In this document: one piece after another, positions 49,747 to 58,463 of the stretch
How the letters are laid out: every line of letters starts with the position of its first letter
How positions within the stretch are numbered: position 1 is the first letter of the stretch
DNA from: Nocardia puris
Lineage (GTDB): Bacteria > Actinomycetota > Actinomycetes > Mycobacteriales > Mycobacteriaceae
Direction of reading: 5' to 3'
NCBI RefSeq assembly: GCF_003315035.1
Contig: NZ_QNRE01000015.1
Location: 1-64,000 of the forward strand
Length of the DNA: 64,000 nt
Translations under genes and position numbers: made by a program
Notes under the pieces: model-generated
What the model was told of the DNA's origin: nothing
Seen by the model: the letters and a program-made list of their open reading frames with translations, nothing else
Database searches by the model: none

Positions 49747-51329
49747 GATTCTCCTACCACAGCGGGAACGAACGATCTAGCGGGCACGGCGCGGCGCGAG
49801 CCACCGGTGAACGCGGTCCTGCGAGCGCGCGGACCGAGATCGCCGAGACTCAGACACGCCACATACAGGGTCTTGTGCAGCGAGGCCAGCGCGGGGACGG
49901 TGGTGACCCGCACGAGGGTGAGCGCCGCGACCACCGCGAAGACCGGGATCAGCGTCCACGCGCTCATCACCGCCGGACCCGCGGCCCGCAACGCGGGTTC
50001 GGTGAAGGCGCTGAACACCGACAGCGCACCGAGGTAGGCGACCATCACCACGACGAGCACCGCGATGAACACACAGGCGGGACCGGGCCTGCTCACGCGC
50101 CGGGACCAACCCCACACCAGGTGTGTGCCCGTCACCCACGCGAACGCCAGCAGCAACACCGTCCCGGAATGGGCGAGCCCGAACACCGATCCCCACAGCC
50201 ACACCGCACCGGCGAGCGCCCCCGCGGGCACCACGAGCGCGAGCGTTCCGAACGCGCGCCGCGCGCCCGCACTGCCCAGCGGTCGCGGTGGCGCGGTGCG
50301 TTCTGCGAGATGGTCGCCGACCGCGGACCCGGACCCCAGGAAGAGCGCGGCCTTGTACATGCCGTGTGCGATCAGGTGGAACAGCGCGGCGGAGTAGGCG
50401 CCGAGAGCACATGTCATCACCATGAATCCCATCTGGCCGACGGTGGAGTAGGCCAGTGCGGACTTCACGTCGGGCCGGGTCAGCATGAGCGCGGTGCCGT
50501 AGACGGCGGTGAGCGCGCCGGCGAGGAAGGCCAGGCCCATCGCCGTGGCGTAGGAGTCGATCATCGGGTGCAACCGCAGCATCAGCACTCCGCCCCCGTT
50601 GACGATGCCGGCGTGCAGCAGAGCCGACAGCGGTGTCGGCGCGGCGACGGTGGCCGGAAGCCACCCCGCCATCGGGATCAGCGCGGAGCGGGCCACCGCC
50701 GCGACCACGAGCGCTCCCGCGATGAGCGGCCCCGCCGCCGACGTCGTCGCCGGCAACTCGAGAGCGCGCAGGTCCACGTTCCCCCACTGCACGGTGGCCA
50801 CGATCACCGCCGTCCACAGCGCGATATCGCCGACGAGCACCATGCGCGCGGTCCGCGCGACCGCCACTGGTACCCACGCATCAGCGCGGTACACCCGCAA
50901 CAGCCACCACAACCCGAGGCCGATCACCGACCAGGCCACGGCCAGCCCGATCAGAGTGGCGGCGGTGACCATCGCCGCGGTCGCCGTGGTGAGCAGCCCG
51001 GTCAGCGCGAGGAAGCGGTCCGCCCGGGCGTCTCCGCGCAGATACCGCCTGGCGAAACCCTGCACCACGGCACTGACACCCAGCACCAGCAGCAGCAACA
51101 GCACCGACACCCGATCAGCGTAGAACCCGACCACCACCGGCCCATCCGGGCCGATGGTCACGACCGCGTCGACCGGGCCGCGCACCGCCACCGCCCACGC
51201 GACCACCACAGCCGACACCGCAGCGAACGCCGTCACCGCGACACCGCAGCGACCGGTACGCCATCGCCCGAGCAACAACAGGCCGGTCAGCGCCGGCAAC
51301 AGCACCGATACCAGCAGCAGCACACTCAC
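49743..51329 (-). CDS. dabB: DabB: NuoL/antiporter-like membrane subunit
   Basis: 528 residues with about 14 hydrophobic segments of the proton-antiporter (NuoL/MrpA) family. Conserved elements: VVQGFARRYLRGD, GWLPATVAAPTPLSALLHAG, the ALAYSTVGQMGFM helix, and GMYKAALFLGSGSAV with the proton-path Lys. Partner of DabA; it uses the cation or proton gradient to drive CO2 hydration. GTG 51329 follows GAGAGG and begins SVLLLVSVLLPALTG directly. First gene of the operon, divergent from the winged-helix gene at 51549, which is the likely regulator. Confidence 0.93.
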   Translation of the reverse strand: MSVLLLVSVLLPALTGLLLLGRWRTGRCGVAVTAFAAVSAVVVAWAVAVRGPVDAVVTIGPDGPVVVGFYADRVSVLLLLLVLGVSAVVQGFARRYLRGDARADRFLALTGLLTTATAAMVTAATLIGLAVAWSVIGLGLWWLLRVYRADAWVPVAVARTARMVLVGDIALWTAVIVATVQWGNVDLRALELPATTSAAGPLIAGALVVAAVARSALIPMAGWLPATVAAPTPLSALLHAGIVNGGGVLMLRLHPMIDSYATAMGLAFLAGALTAVYGTALMLTRPDVKSALAYSTVGQMGFMVMTCALGAYSAALFHLIAHGMYKAALFLGSGSAVGDHLAERTAPPRPLGSAGARRAFGTLALVVPAGALAGAVWLWGSVFGLAHSGTVLLLAFAWVTGTHLVWGWSRRVSRPGPACVFIAVLVVVMVAYLGALSVFSAFTEPALRAAGPAVMSAWTLIPVFAVVAALTLVRVTTVPALASLHKTLYVACLSLGDLGPRARRTAFTGGSRRAVPARSFVPAVVGES

Positions 51330-51483
51330 TGGCCTCTCCCTCCCAGCGGACGAGCCGCTGATCACTCACCACCGCGATCACCTGTTCCCGGTGACCACCC
51401 GAACACGGCCCCCGGTGGCCACCCCGATTGCCGCGAGCAACCTCCGGGAACTCGTCGCACGCCGTCGATCACGACATAACGCG

Positions 51484-51551
51484 ATTCAAGATACACGAAA
51501 TTCAAAACGCGTATTCAAAGGTGGTAAATCACTGTCGTATGTTGTAGCGTG
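51484..51551. promoter_or_regulatory. Divergent promoter with ATTCAA repeats; leaderless start
   Basis: ATTCAA occurs at 51484-51489, 51500-51505 and 51513-51518 in an AT-rich island between dabB and the winged-helix gene. A -10-like TCGTATGTTGTAG (51535-51547) then abuts GTG 51549. The same motif, TCGTAGATTGTAG, abuts GTG 53643 at the same distance. Confidence 0.55.
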
Positions 51552-52466
51552 CGATGCGTGACGGACTGGACGTTTCTCACCAACCACGCGCGGGTGCTGC
51601 TGTGCATCGCCCGTGACGATCAGATGCAGCTGCCGCAGATCGCCGACGAGGTCGGCATCACCGAGCGGGCGACCCGGCGCATAATCACCGAACTCGAACG
51701 CGCGGGGTACCTCGAGCGCAGCCGCGACGGTCTGACCGATCGCTATCGCCTCAACGGCAAGCTGCCGCTGCGACCCCGGACGGACCGGGACGTCGCCGTG
51801 GGCGAGGTCCTCGACCTGCTCGAACACCCCGCCCGAGACGGGGCATCCGTGGCCTCGGTCGCCCGATTGGAACCGCGGCTGGTCGGCACGACCTCGGCGT
51901 GGATGGTGCTGCTGGTGCGCAGCGTCGACGATGTGGACGCGGCCGTGTCCGCGGTGAACGACTACCTGAACCATCTGCGCGAGGGGCTCTCGCCGGCGAG
52001 TCGGCACGACAGCACGCTGCTGGGGATCTGGGTTCGCGGCGACCTCGAGGAGGGCTTGCCCGAATGGCTGCACTACGAGTCGGCCACCCCTGCCGCAGCC
52101 CAGGGAAAGACATCCCGGCCGACCATGGTCGAGGCCATGGTCGGGGTCCGCAGGTCGGTGTCGCTGTCGGGACTGTGGACGTTGTGCTGGATCGACGGCC
52201 CCCTGCTGCGGGCGACCGACACCACCGACCAAGCCCGTCGGCATGTCCTCGACGCGTTCGTCGCGGCCACCTCCGAGCCTGGAGGGGCGCGCTCGGGTGA
52301 CATCTTCTACGCCAGCTTCGCCGCGAGCCGCCCCTCGGCATTCATGGCCGCCGATGTTGCCGATCTGCGCGCCCGTCATCCGCGGCTGGTAGCCGAGCGG
52401 TGGTTCGTCGTCGACGACGACCAGGGCATCCAGGGGCTGATCACCTACTCCGAGATCGACCGATGA
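51549..52466 (+). CDS. Winged-helix regulator with unknown C-terminal domain
   Basis: 305 residues. Residues 1-75 are a winged helix (WTFLTNHARVLLCIARDDQM, QLPQIADEVGITERATRRII, TELERAGYLERSRDG) close to the small protein at 53643. Residues about 90-300 are an unrecognised alpha/beta domain (WMVLLVRSVDDVDAAVSAVN, GIWVRGDLEEGLPEWL, FVAATSEPGGARSGDIFYAS). GTG 51549 directly follows a -10 motif, suggesting a leaderless transcript, and the first residues align with the paralogue. Divergent from dabB, it likely regulates carbon-pump expression. It overlaps the next gene by four bases. Confidence 0.85.
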   Translation: MRCVTDWTFLTNHARVLLCIARDDQMQLPQIADEVGITERATRRIITELERAGYLERSRDGLTDRYRLNGKLPLRPRTDRDVAVGEVLDLLEHPARDGASVASVARLEPRLVGTTSAWMVLLVRSVDDVDAAVSAVNDYLNHLREGLSPASRHDSTLLGIWVRGDLEEGLPEWLHYESATPAAAQGKTSRPTMVEAMVGVRRSVSLSGLWTLCWIDGPLLRATDTTDQARRHVLDAFVAATSEPGGARSGDIFYASFAASRPSAFMAADVADLRARHPRLVAERWFVVDDDQGIQGLITYSEIDR

Positions 52467-53608
52467 CGCACCCGGCCCGATCGACGGAATTCACCGACCC
52501 TGAGACGATCTCCTACACGCCTGCGCCCGTAGCGGCGACCCAGACTCGGAGCGTCGGCCACGCCGCGGAGATTCTGCGCCGAGGCGGTTTGGTCGCCTTC
52601 CCGACCGAGACCGTGTACGGGCTCGGTGCCGACGCCGAGAACGCCGAGGCGGTCCGCCAGGTCTTCGAGGTCAAGCAGCGGCCCGTGACGCACCCACTGA
52701 TCGTGCATCTCGCCGATCCTGGCCAGCTCGGCGACTGGGTCACCGAGATACCGGGTCCCGCCCGGGTGCTCGCCGAGTGCTTCTGGCCGGGCCCGCTCAC
52801 CCTGGTCCTGCCGCGCAGTCCCCGCATTCCGCCCGTTGTCACCGGCGGATGCGACACCGTCGCGGTGCGGGTCCCGCACCACCCCGTCGCACGGCAGCTG
52901 CTCACCGCATTCGGCGGGGCGATCGCGGCGCCCTCGGCCAACCGCTTCGGCGCCGTCAGCTGCACCAGCGCCGACCACGTCGCCGACGAACTCGGCCCCG
53001 CCGTGGACCTCATCCTCGACGGCCGCCCCTGCCCGGTCGGGATCGAATCTACGATCATCGACGTCACCGGCGACGAGCCGATCCTGCTCCGCCCGGGCGC
53101 GGTCGGGGTCGACGATCTCGCCCGGGCGCTGGGCCGACCGATCCACACGGCCACATCCTCGCCCGGGCGCCGGGCGCCCGGGCAGCATCCTTCTCATTAC
53201 TCCCCCCGCGCACGCGTGATCCTGGTCGAGGAGAGCGAGGTCGTCGACGAGGCCCGTCGGCAGCAGTCACACGGCCGGCGCATCGGAGTCCTGCGACCCC
53301 CCGCGACTACGGCATCGACCATCACCGGCAACGCGCTGGTAATCGAGGTGCCGACCGCCCTCGGCGACTACGCTCGGGATCTGTATCGGCTCCTGCGCGA
53401 ATTCGATCGCCACGACTGCGAGGTCGTCATCGCCTCACTCCCCACCCGCGCGGGTGTCGGCCTGGCCATCGCGGACCGCCTCACCCGCGCCTCCGCCCCT
53501 CGCCCCGCAGGAACCGCGTCGACCAGCATATGCGCCGAGAAGGAGAAGAACCGTGTCAGCGACGCGAACCGTTCACAACCAACTACATGCGCAACTCAAT
53601 TCACGTAA
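52463..53608 (+). CDS. Sua5/YwlC-type threonylcarbamoyl-AMP synthase
   Basis: 381 residues. The YrdC core (AAEILRRGGLVAFPTETVYG, FEVKQRPVTHPLIVHL, FWPGPLTLVLPRS, VAVRVPHHPVARQLL, GGAIAAPSANRFG, STIIDVTG, LLRPGAVG) makes threonylcarbamoyl-AMP for tRNA t6A. A Sua5 C-terminal domain follows (PGQHPSHYSPRARVILV, AIADRLTRAS). The last 30 residues are not typical. A transposon-borne extra copy of an essential enzyme is odd; it may replace or protect t6A synthesis or act on another nucleotide. ATG overlaps the regulator stop. Confidence 0.92.
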   Translation: MTHPARSTEFTDPETISYTPAPVAATQTRSVGHAAEILRRGGLVAFPTETVYGLGADAENAEAVRQVFEVKQRPVTHPLIVHLADPGQLGDWVTEIPGPARVLAECFWPGPLTLVLPRSPRIPPVVTGGCDTVAVRVPHHPVARQLLTAFGGAIAAPSANRFGAVSCTSADHVADELGPAVDLILDGRPCPVGIESTIIDVTGDEPILLRPGAVGVDDLARALGRPIHTATSSPGRRAPGQHPSHYSPRARVILVEESEVVDEARRQQSHGRRIGVLRPPATTASTITGNALVIEVPTALGDYARDLYRLLREFDRHDCEVVIASLPTRAGVGLAIADRLTRASAPRPAGTASTSICAEKEKNRVSDANRSQPTTCATQFT

Positions 53609-53642
53609 GACAAAATGGCAAACAGGGATCGTAGATTGTAGG

Positions 53643-53954
53643 GTGATCACGGTGGCGGACTGGACGTTTCTCACCAACCACGCGCACGTGCTGCTGTGCA
53701 TCGCGCAAGACCCCGGGATGCGGCTACGCGACGTCGCCGACGCGGTCGGCATCACCGAACGCGCGGCCCAGCGGATCGTGGCCGAACTGGAACAGGCGGG
53801 CTACCTCGACCGCGTCCGCGACGGGCGCCGCAACCGCTACCGATTGAACCAGGAACTGCCGCTGCGGCATCCCCTCGACCGCGACCACGCGGTCGGGGAA
53901 ATTCTCAGCGTCCTGACCTCCGAGCCGACGAACGCCCCCGGCCGTAGCGCATGA
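53643..53954 (+). CDS. Small winged-helix regulator, paralogue of 51549
   Basis: 103 residues: a single winged helix (VADWTFLTNHAHVLLCIAQD, RLRDVADAVGITERAAQRIV, AELEQAGYLDRVRDG) nearly identical in pattern to the first 75 residues of the gene at 51549 but without the large C-terminal domain. GTG 53643 sits directly after TCGTAGATTGTAG, as in the paralogue, so a leaderless message is likely. It overlaps the DUF6671-like gene by four bases and probably regulates it. Confidence 0.85.
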   Translation: MITVADWTFLTNHAHVLLCIAQDPGMRLRDVADAVGITERAAQRIVAELEQAGYLDRVRDGRRNRYRLNQELPLRHPLDRDHAVGEILSVLTSEPTNAPGRSA

Positions 53955-54808
53955 GCGCACCGCACCCCTACCGCGACCGCGACGTCGCCCTGGCCACCAA
54001 ACACGGCAAGGAGCGGGTGCTGGCCGCCGCCCTGGCCGAACGCCCCGGCCTGACGGTGCAGGTCGCCACCGGCGTCGACACCGACGAACTGGGCACCTTC
54101 ACCGGGGAGATCGAACGCCCGGCTCCACCGCGCGAGACCGCGCTGAGGAAAGCCCGCCTCGCCATGCAGGCCCTGGGGTTGCCGCGTGGACTGGCCTCCG
54201 AAGGCGCCTTCGGCCCCCACCCCGGTATCTGGTTCGCCCCGGCCGGGCTGGAAATCCTCGCCTTCGTCGACGACGATCTCGGCCTCGAGCTCACCGTGCA
54301 CCACCTGGACTGCGACACCAACTTCGACCACACCGTCGTCGACCACCTCGACGAACAAGCCGCACAATTCCTGCGCACCGCTCAGTTCGGCAGCCACGCG
54401 GTGATCGTGCGGCCCAACAGCGCCCCCCGGGGCGACGCCCCGCTCTACAAAGGCATCCGCACCAACACCGAACTCGCCGACGCCGTCGCACACTGCGCGA
54501 CGGCGTCGTCGGACGGGCGCGCCCGCATCGAAACCGACATGCGTGCCCACCTCAACCCCACCCGCATGCGCAGCATCGCCCGACTGGCCACCGAACTGGC
54601 CGAACGCCTCGACCGGCTCTGCGCGCGCTGCGACGCCCCCGGGTTCGGCCACATCGCCACCGAGCCCGGACTCCCTTGCAAGTTCTGCTTCACCGCTACC
54701 CCGCAGCCGGCCGCCGACATCCACGGCTGCGCCCGCTGTGAACACCGCACCAGAATCGAGCGTCACGAACTCGCAGACCCGGCGGGCTGCCCCTCCTGCA
54801 ACCCGTAA
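53951..54808 (+). CDS. DUF6671-like protein with zinc ribbons
   Basis: 285 residues. The N-terminal part (DVALATKHGKERVLAAALAE, GVDTDELGTFTGEIERP, RKARLAMQALGLPRGLASEG, AFGPHPGIWFAPAGLEIL) matches the DUF6671 family, whose activity is unknown. The conserved LASEGAFGPHP block looks like an active-site loop. Two zinc ribbons end the protein (CARCDAPGFG ... CKFC and CARCEHRT ... CPSC). It is translationally coupled to a winged-helix gene and followed by a TerC-family gene. Confidence 0.82.
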   Translation: MSAPHPYRDRDVALATKHGKERVLAAALAERPGLTVQVATGVDTDELGTFTGEIERPAPPRETALRKARLAMQALGLPRGLASEGAFGPHPGIWFAPAGLEILAFVDDDLGLELTVHHLDCDTNFDHTVVDHLDEQAAQFLRTAQFGSHAVIVRPNSAPRGDAPLYKGIRTNTELADAVAHCATASSDGRARIETDMRAHLNPTRMRSIARLATELAERLDRLCARCDAPGFGHIATEPGLPCKFCFTATPQPAADIHGCARCEHRTRIERHELADPAGCPSCNP

Positions 54809-54887
54809 CGCTCATCGAGCCCCGCACTCGCCGCCCCAAGGCGCAGTGCAACTCACGCACCATCGATACGAACCGAGGAAACAGATT

Positions 54888-55868
54888 ATGGATGTCCCCA
54901 CCTGGCTGTGGGCGGTGTTCGGCGCGATCTTGACCGCCAGCCTCGTCGTCGATCTCGTGCTGCATCGCGGCCCGCACGTGATCGGCTTCAGGGAAGCGCT
55001 CCGCTGGAGTGTGTTCTGGGTCGGCCTGTCGCTGCTCTTCGCAGTGCTCGTCGCGGTCGCGGTCGGCCCGACCGCCTCGGTGGAATTCACCACCGCCTGG
55101 CTGCTCGAGAAGAGCCTGTCGGTGGACAATCTCTTCGTCTTCGCCCTGATCTTCGGGTACTTCAACGTGCCCCGCGAATACCAACACCGGGTGCTGTTCC
55201 TCGGCGTGCTGGGCGCGCTGGTCTTCCGCGCGATATTCCTGCTCCTCGGCATCGCCGTGGTGCAGCGGTTCACCGTAGTCCTGTTCGCCTTCGCCGCGAT
55301 CCTGCTCTACAGCGCCTACAAACTTCTCAAAGACGACGAGGAGACCTACGATCCCGGCAAGAGCACCGCGGTACGGCTGGTACGCAAGTTCATCCCGGTC
55401 CAGGAGGAATACTCCGGCACGCACTTCTTCGTCCGGTCGGCCGGCAAATGGGTCGCCACACCCCTGCTGATCGTCGTCGCCGCCATCGAGGCGGCCGATA
55501 TCGTCTTCGCCGTCGACAGCGTGCCCGCGGTGCTGGCGGTGAGTAGCGAACCACTGATCGTGTACTCCAGCGTCGCTTTCGCCATTCTCGGATTGCGCGC
55601 CCTGTACTTCCTGCTGTCCGGGATGCTCGAGCGCTTCCACTACCTGTCGACCGGTCTGGCGATCATTCTCGCGTTCATCGGCGTGAAGCTCATGCTCCAG
55701 GCGTCCCACAAGACGATCAGTACGGCGGTGCCGGAGATCCCATCGCTGGTCAGCCTGGGAGTCATCGTGGTCGTGCTGACGGTTTCGGTGGTGCTGAGCA
55801 TACGTCGGCCGCTGCCGGAGCAACCCGTACAGCGGGACTCCCTGGGTACCACCGATAAGCCGGACTGA
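54888..55868 (+). CDS. TerC/Alx-family membrane protein
   Basis: 326 residues with eight or nine transmembrane segments. The family signature is present twice: FTTAWLLEKSLSVDNLFVFA and AAIEAADIVFAVDSVPAVLA, each with acidic residues in the membrane that bind metal. Relatives (Alx, MeeF, TerC) export Mn2+ or function in tellurite resistance. ATG 54888 follows GAGGAAAC. I looked for a yybP-ykoY-like manganese riboswitch in the 80 bases upstream and did not see one. As cargo it may protect metalloenzymes or give metal tolerance. Confidence 0.92.
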   Translation: MDVPTWLWAVFGAILTASLVVDLVLHRGPHVIGFREALRWSVFWVGLSLLFAVLVAVAVGPTASVEFTTAWLLEKSLSVDNLFVFALIFGYFNVPREYQHRVLFLGVLGALVFRAIFLLLGIAVVQRFTVVLFAFAAILLYSAYKLLKDDEETYDPGKSTAVRLVRKFIPVQEEYSGTHFFVRSAGKWVATPLLIVVAAIEAADIVFAVDSVPAVLAVSSEPLIVYSSVAFAILGLRALYFLLSGMLERFHYLSTGLAIILAFIGVKLMLQASHKTISTAVPEIPSLVSLGVIVVVLTVSVVLSIRRPLPEQPVQRDSLGTTDKPD

Positions 55869-55877
55869 TCGAAGGCG

Positions 55878-56954
55878 GTGACGACGCCGGGAGCGGAGGC
55901 GTTGACGCGGGATCGGCTGCGCCACGTCGATCAGCACTACATCCGTTCCGACACCATGGCTGCGGCGAACACGGTTCTGGTCAACGCTCAAGCGGGCGTG
56001 GCGTTGGCGCAGCTGTGGGGCGGCGGCCTGGTCGCCAGCGTGGACGGGATGCGGTTCGTCGTCCCGGTCCGCACGATCCACGCCCGCGCGAACCGGAAGT
56101 ATTTCGGGCCGAAGAAGGGCGCGACCTGGCCGGTAAACGACCAGGCCGCGGGGCTGAACGGGATGGTGGTGTCGGGTACTCCGCGTGATTCGCTCAACGC
56201 CCTCGATGTGGTGCTGTGCGGGAAGCACGGGCCCGAGGACATCATCACCGATTCCGGATCGTATTCCGACATCGTCTTCGGACTCCTTCATCTGTTGGAC
56301 TACAAGTACCGGCCACAGTTGAAGAACCTGCCCGATCAGCGCTGTGGCGCATCGACCCGGCCGCCGACTACGGGCCCCTCGACAAGGCAGCGCGCGGCCG
56401 GATCGACCTGGACAAGATCGGTGAACATTGGGAGGACATGTGCCGGGTCGCGGTGTCGATGCACCGCGGTGAGGTGTCCGGGCACGAGACCACACGCATG
56501 ATCTCCCGCGACGGCAACCGCACCAGCCTGGGGTTGGCGATCGCGCACTACGGGCGCATCTTCAAGACACATCTTGCGCCTGGCCGACGACGAACCCTAC
56601 CGGCGGAGGCCAAGGCGCAGGCGAACCTCCAGGAGGGCCGTCACGACCTGGGCCGCACCATCTTCCACGGGAAGAAGGGCGAGATCACCCGCACCTACCT
56701 CGACGGCATGGAGGACCAGCTCTCCGCGCTGGGGCTGATCCTGAACTGTGTCGTGGAATTCGGTGTATCTGGACCGGGCGCTCGCCGAGTTGCGCGCCCA
56801 GGACTATCCGGTGCGCGACGCCGACACCGCCCGGCTCTCGGCGTTCGTCCGCAAACATCTTCGACTGGAGGGCCACTACAGTTTTCACCTGCCCGACCTC
56901 GGCGGCAGCCACCGCCCGCTGCGCGATCCCGACGCACCCGACGACGACAGCTGA
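55878..56954 (+). pseudogene. Tn3-family transposase, C-terminal remnant
   Basis: The remnant matches the catalytic third of Tn3 transposases: QHYIRSDTMAAANTVLVNAQ, LVASVDGMRFVVPVRTIHAR, GATWPVNDQAAGLNGMVVSG, then DIITDSGSYSDIVFGLLHLL. After about 56,340 the frame changes (LWRIDPAADYGPLDKAARGR, MISRDGNRTSLGLAIAHYGR, RTIFHGKKGEITRTYLDG) and again near 56,755 (LDRALAELRAQDYPVRDADT). Two shifts and the missing N-terminal 650 residues show a dead fragment of an older transposon inside the newer one. Confidence 0.88.
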
Positions 56955-57085
56955 GTAACCACACCGCCTGCCGGCGCGCGAATACGTTCTCGCGTCGCAT
57001 GGACCGGCCGAGCCCGGCGTTGCGGGCTGATGGTGGTGTGGCGGGTCAGGGTTCGGTGAGGCCGGCTCGGCAGCACCGGGGAATC

Positions 57086-57166
57086 GCTGACATGCCGTGA
57101 CGAGATCTACTGACATGAGTGACGAATCCACAGCTCGCTCAACTGACAGACCAGTGCCGAGTCTCA
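57086..57166. repeat. Transposon right end with transposase-binding repeats
   Basis: Read inward on the minus strand: TGAGACTCGGCACTGGTC, TGTCAGTTG, then CGTCACTCATGTCAGTA and CGTCACGGCATGTCAGC. The CGTCAY-n-ATGTCAG repeats match those at the left end in inverted orientation. The 56,955-57,085 stretch before them has no supported gene. Confidence 0.85.
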
Positions 57167-58383
57167 ATCCGGTTGGCCCGCATGTGTCCCTGCGCACCGG
57201 CCAGGGTTTGGCACCGGTCCAGTACCTGCCATGCCAGATTCGAGGCCAGCGGCTTGGTGAGCATCGCCAGCCGCGCACGCGCGGCTGGGGCCAGCCCCTG
57301 GGCGCGCGCGGTACGCAGCCGACGGGCCATCGAGGTCGCGGCGTAGACGGCGGCGATATCGGTGACGAGTGTGTCGATCACGTGACCGCGCTCGATCAGC
57401 GCCGGACCGTTCGGGTCGGGACGACGCTGGAGCGCGTAGTTCACCACCCCGGCCAGCGCGGCGCGTGTCATCGCCAGCGCAGCGGTGGACAGGTCACTTC
57501 GGCCGGCGGTGAAATCGCCCGCGCCGACGCGGAACATCTCGGGTTTGCTGCCCCGCATCCGGATCACGCCATCGGCGATCTGGCAATGGCGTCCGCCGAG
57601 CAACGCATCCTCGGGAACGAATACGTCGTCGAAGGTCACACGCGCGTGCGGCATCGGCGTGTCGGTCTGCGACAACTCCGTCACGCGGACCCCCTCGGCC
57701 AGGCCCGCCGCCGAGCGCAGGTCGAGCAGGAAAAGGTGCACTCCGTAGTCGGCGCGTCCATCCACCAGGCGCGCGGACACGGTCGCGACCACCGGGGTGT
57801 CGCGATCGGCGACGTTGGGCATGTTCTTTGCCGCCGCACCGCCGGTGACGGGGTCGATGTCGGGTGTCCGCAGCACAAATCCACCCCGCCCCCGGTCGCG
57901 GATCGCCAACGTCCGCACATCGGTGCGGTTGGTACCGCCGAGTTCGGTGTGGACCCGAACACCCAGCGCGGCACCGGCGTTGAGGGCTGCCAGCAGCCGC
58001 TGCTGATAGGGCGAACCGTTGCCGAGCCGTACGATCGCGCCCACGGTGAGATCGACTGTGCCGGTGAACGCCAGCATCGCCGGGACCGCGGCGACCGCCG
58101 CAGCGTCGATCGCCGCGCCCGCGAGTTCGGGGTCGGCGAACACTTCTTGCGGGGTGCGCCCGAGCGCGCCGAACAATGCCCGCAACTGCCGTGCGCCGGC
58201 GTGGGCGCGTTCATGGAAGGTTCCCGACCCGACCGGCAGATCGTCGACCGCCGCCGCGGCCGTCGCCGCCGCGGCGTGCAACTGGGCGTGCTCGCCGACT
58301 ATCACCGGGCGCAGTGCTGCCACGATGTCGGGGTCGGCGGCCGCGTCCAGTCGCGGCATCCCGAGCAGGGGTGTCGTATTCAT
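57167..58383 (-). pseudogene. Acyl-CoA dehydrogenase-like gene, 5' part
   Basis: From ATG 58383 the protein runs about 405 residues up to the transposon, with an acyl-CoA oxidase/dehydrogenase layout: helical N-terminal domain, middle beta domain (LGVRVHTELGGTNRTDVRTL, ATVSARLVDGRADYGVHLFL, TFDDVFVPEDALLGG) and the helical C-terminal domain (AALAMTRAALAGVVNYALQR, WQVLDRCQTLAGAQGHMRAN). It then reads eight foreign residues into the transposon. The rest is at 37038-37589; the joined gene would encode about 587 residues. Family role: oxidation of an acyl-CoA or carrier-bound acyl group with FAD. Confidence 0.9.
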
Positions 58384-58463
58384 GTCACATCACCTAGCTG
58401 GTCGTTCGGTGGGCGAACCGGGTTCGCCGGGACGGGAATGGATCGGGCAGGATTGCGTGTCGG

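Larger units (their letters stand above)
37590..57166. mobile_element. 19.6-kb Tn552/Tn5053-like transposon with DAB cargo
   Basis: The left end begins TGAGACTCGTCATC and the right end, read inward on the minus strand, begins TGAGACTCGGCACT. Both ends are flanked by ATCCG (37585-37589 and 57167-57171), a 5-bp target duplication as made by Tn7, Mu and Tn5053 relatives. TGTCAG-containing repeats follow each end. Genes 37749-42440 form the transposition module; a serine resolvase and res site lie at 43994-45482; the cargo runs from 42,500 to 56,954. Removing the element and one ATCCG restores an acyl-CoA dehydrogenase frame, which proves the insertion limits. Confidence 0.92.

Noticed and set aside
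54809..54887. Manganese (yybP-ykoY) riboswitch before the TerC-family gene
   Set aside because: The 79-base gap is too short and I could not see the conserved loops.
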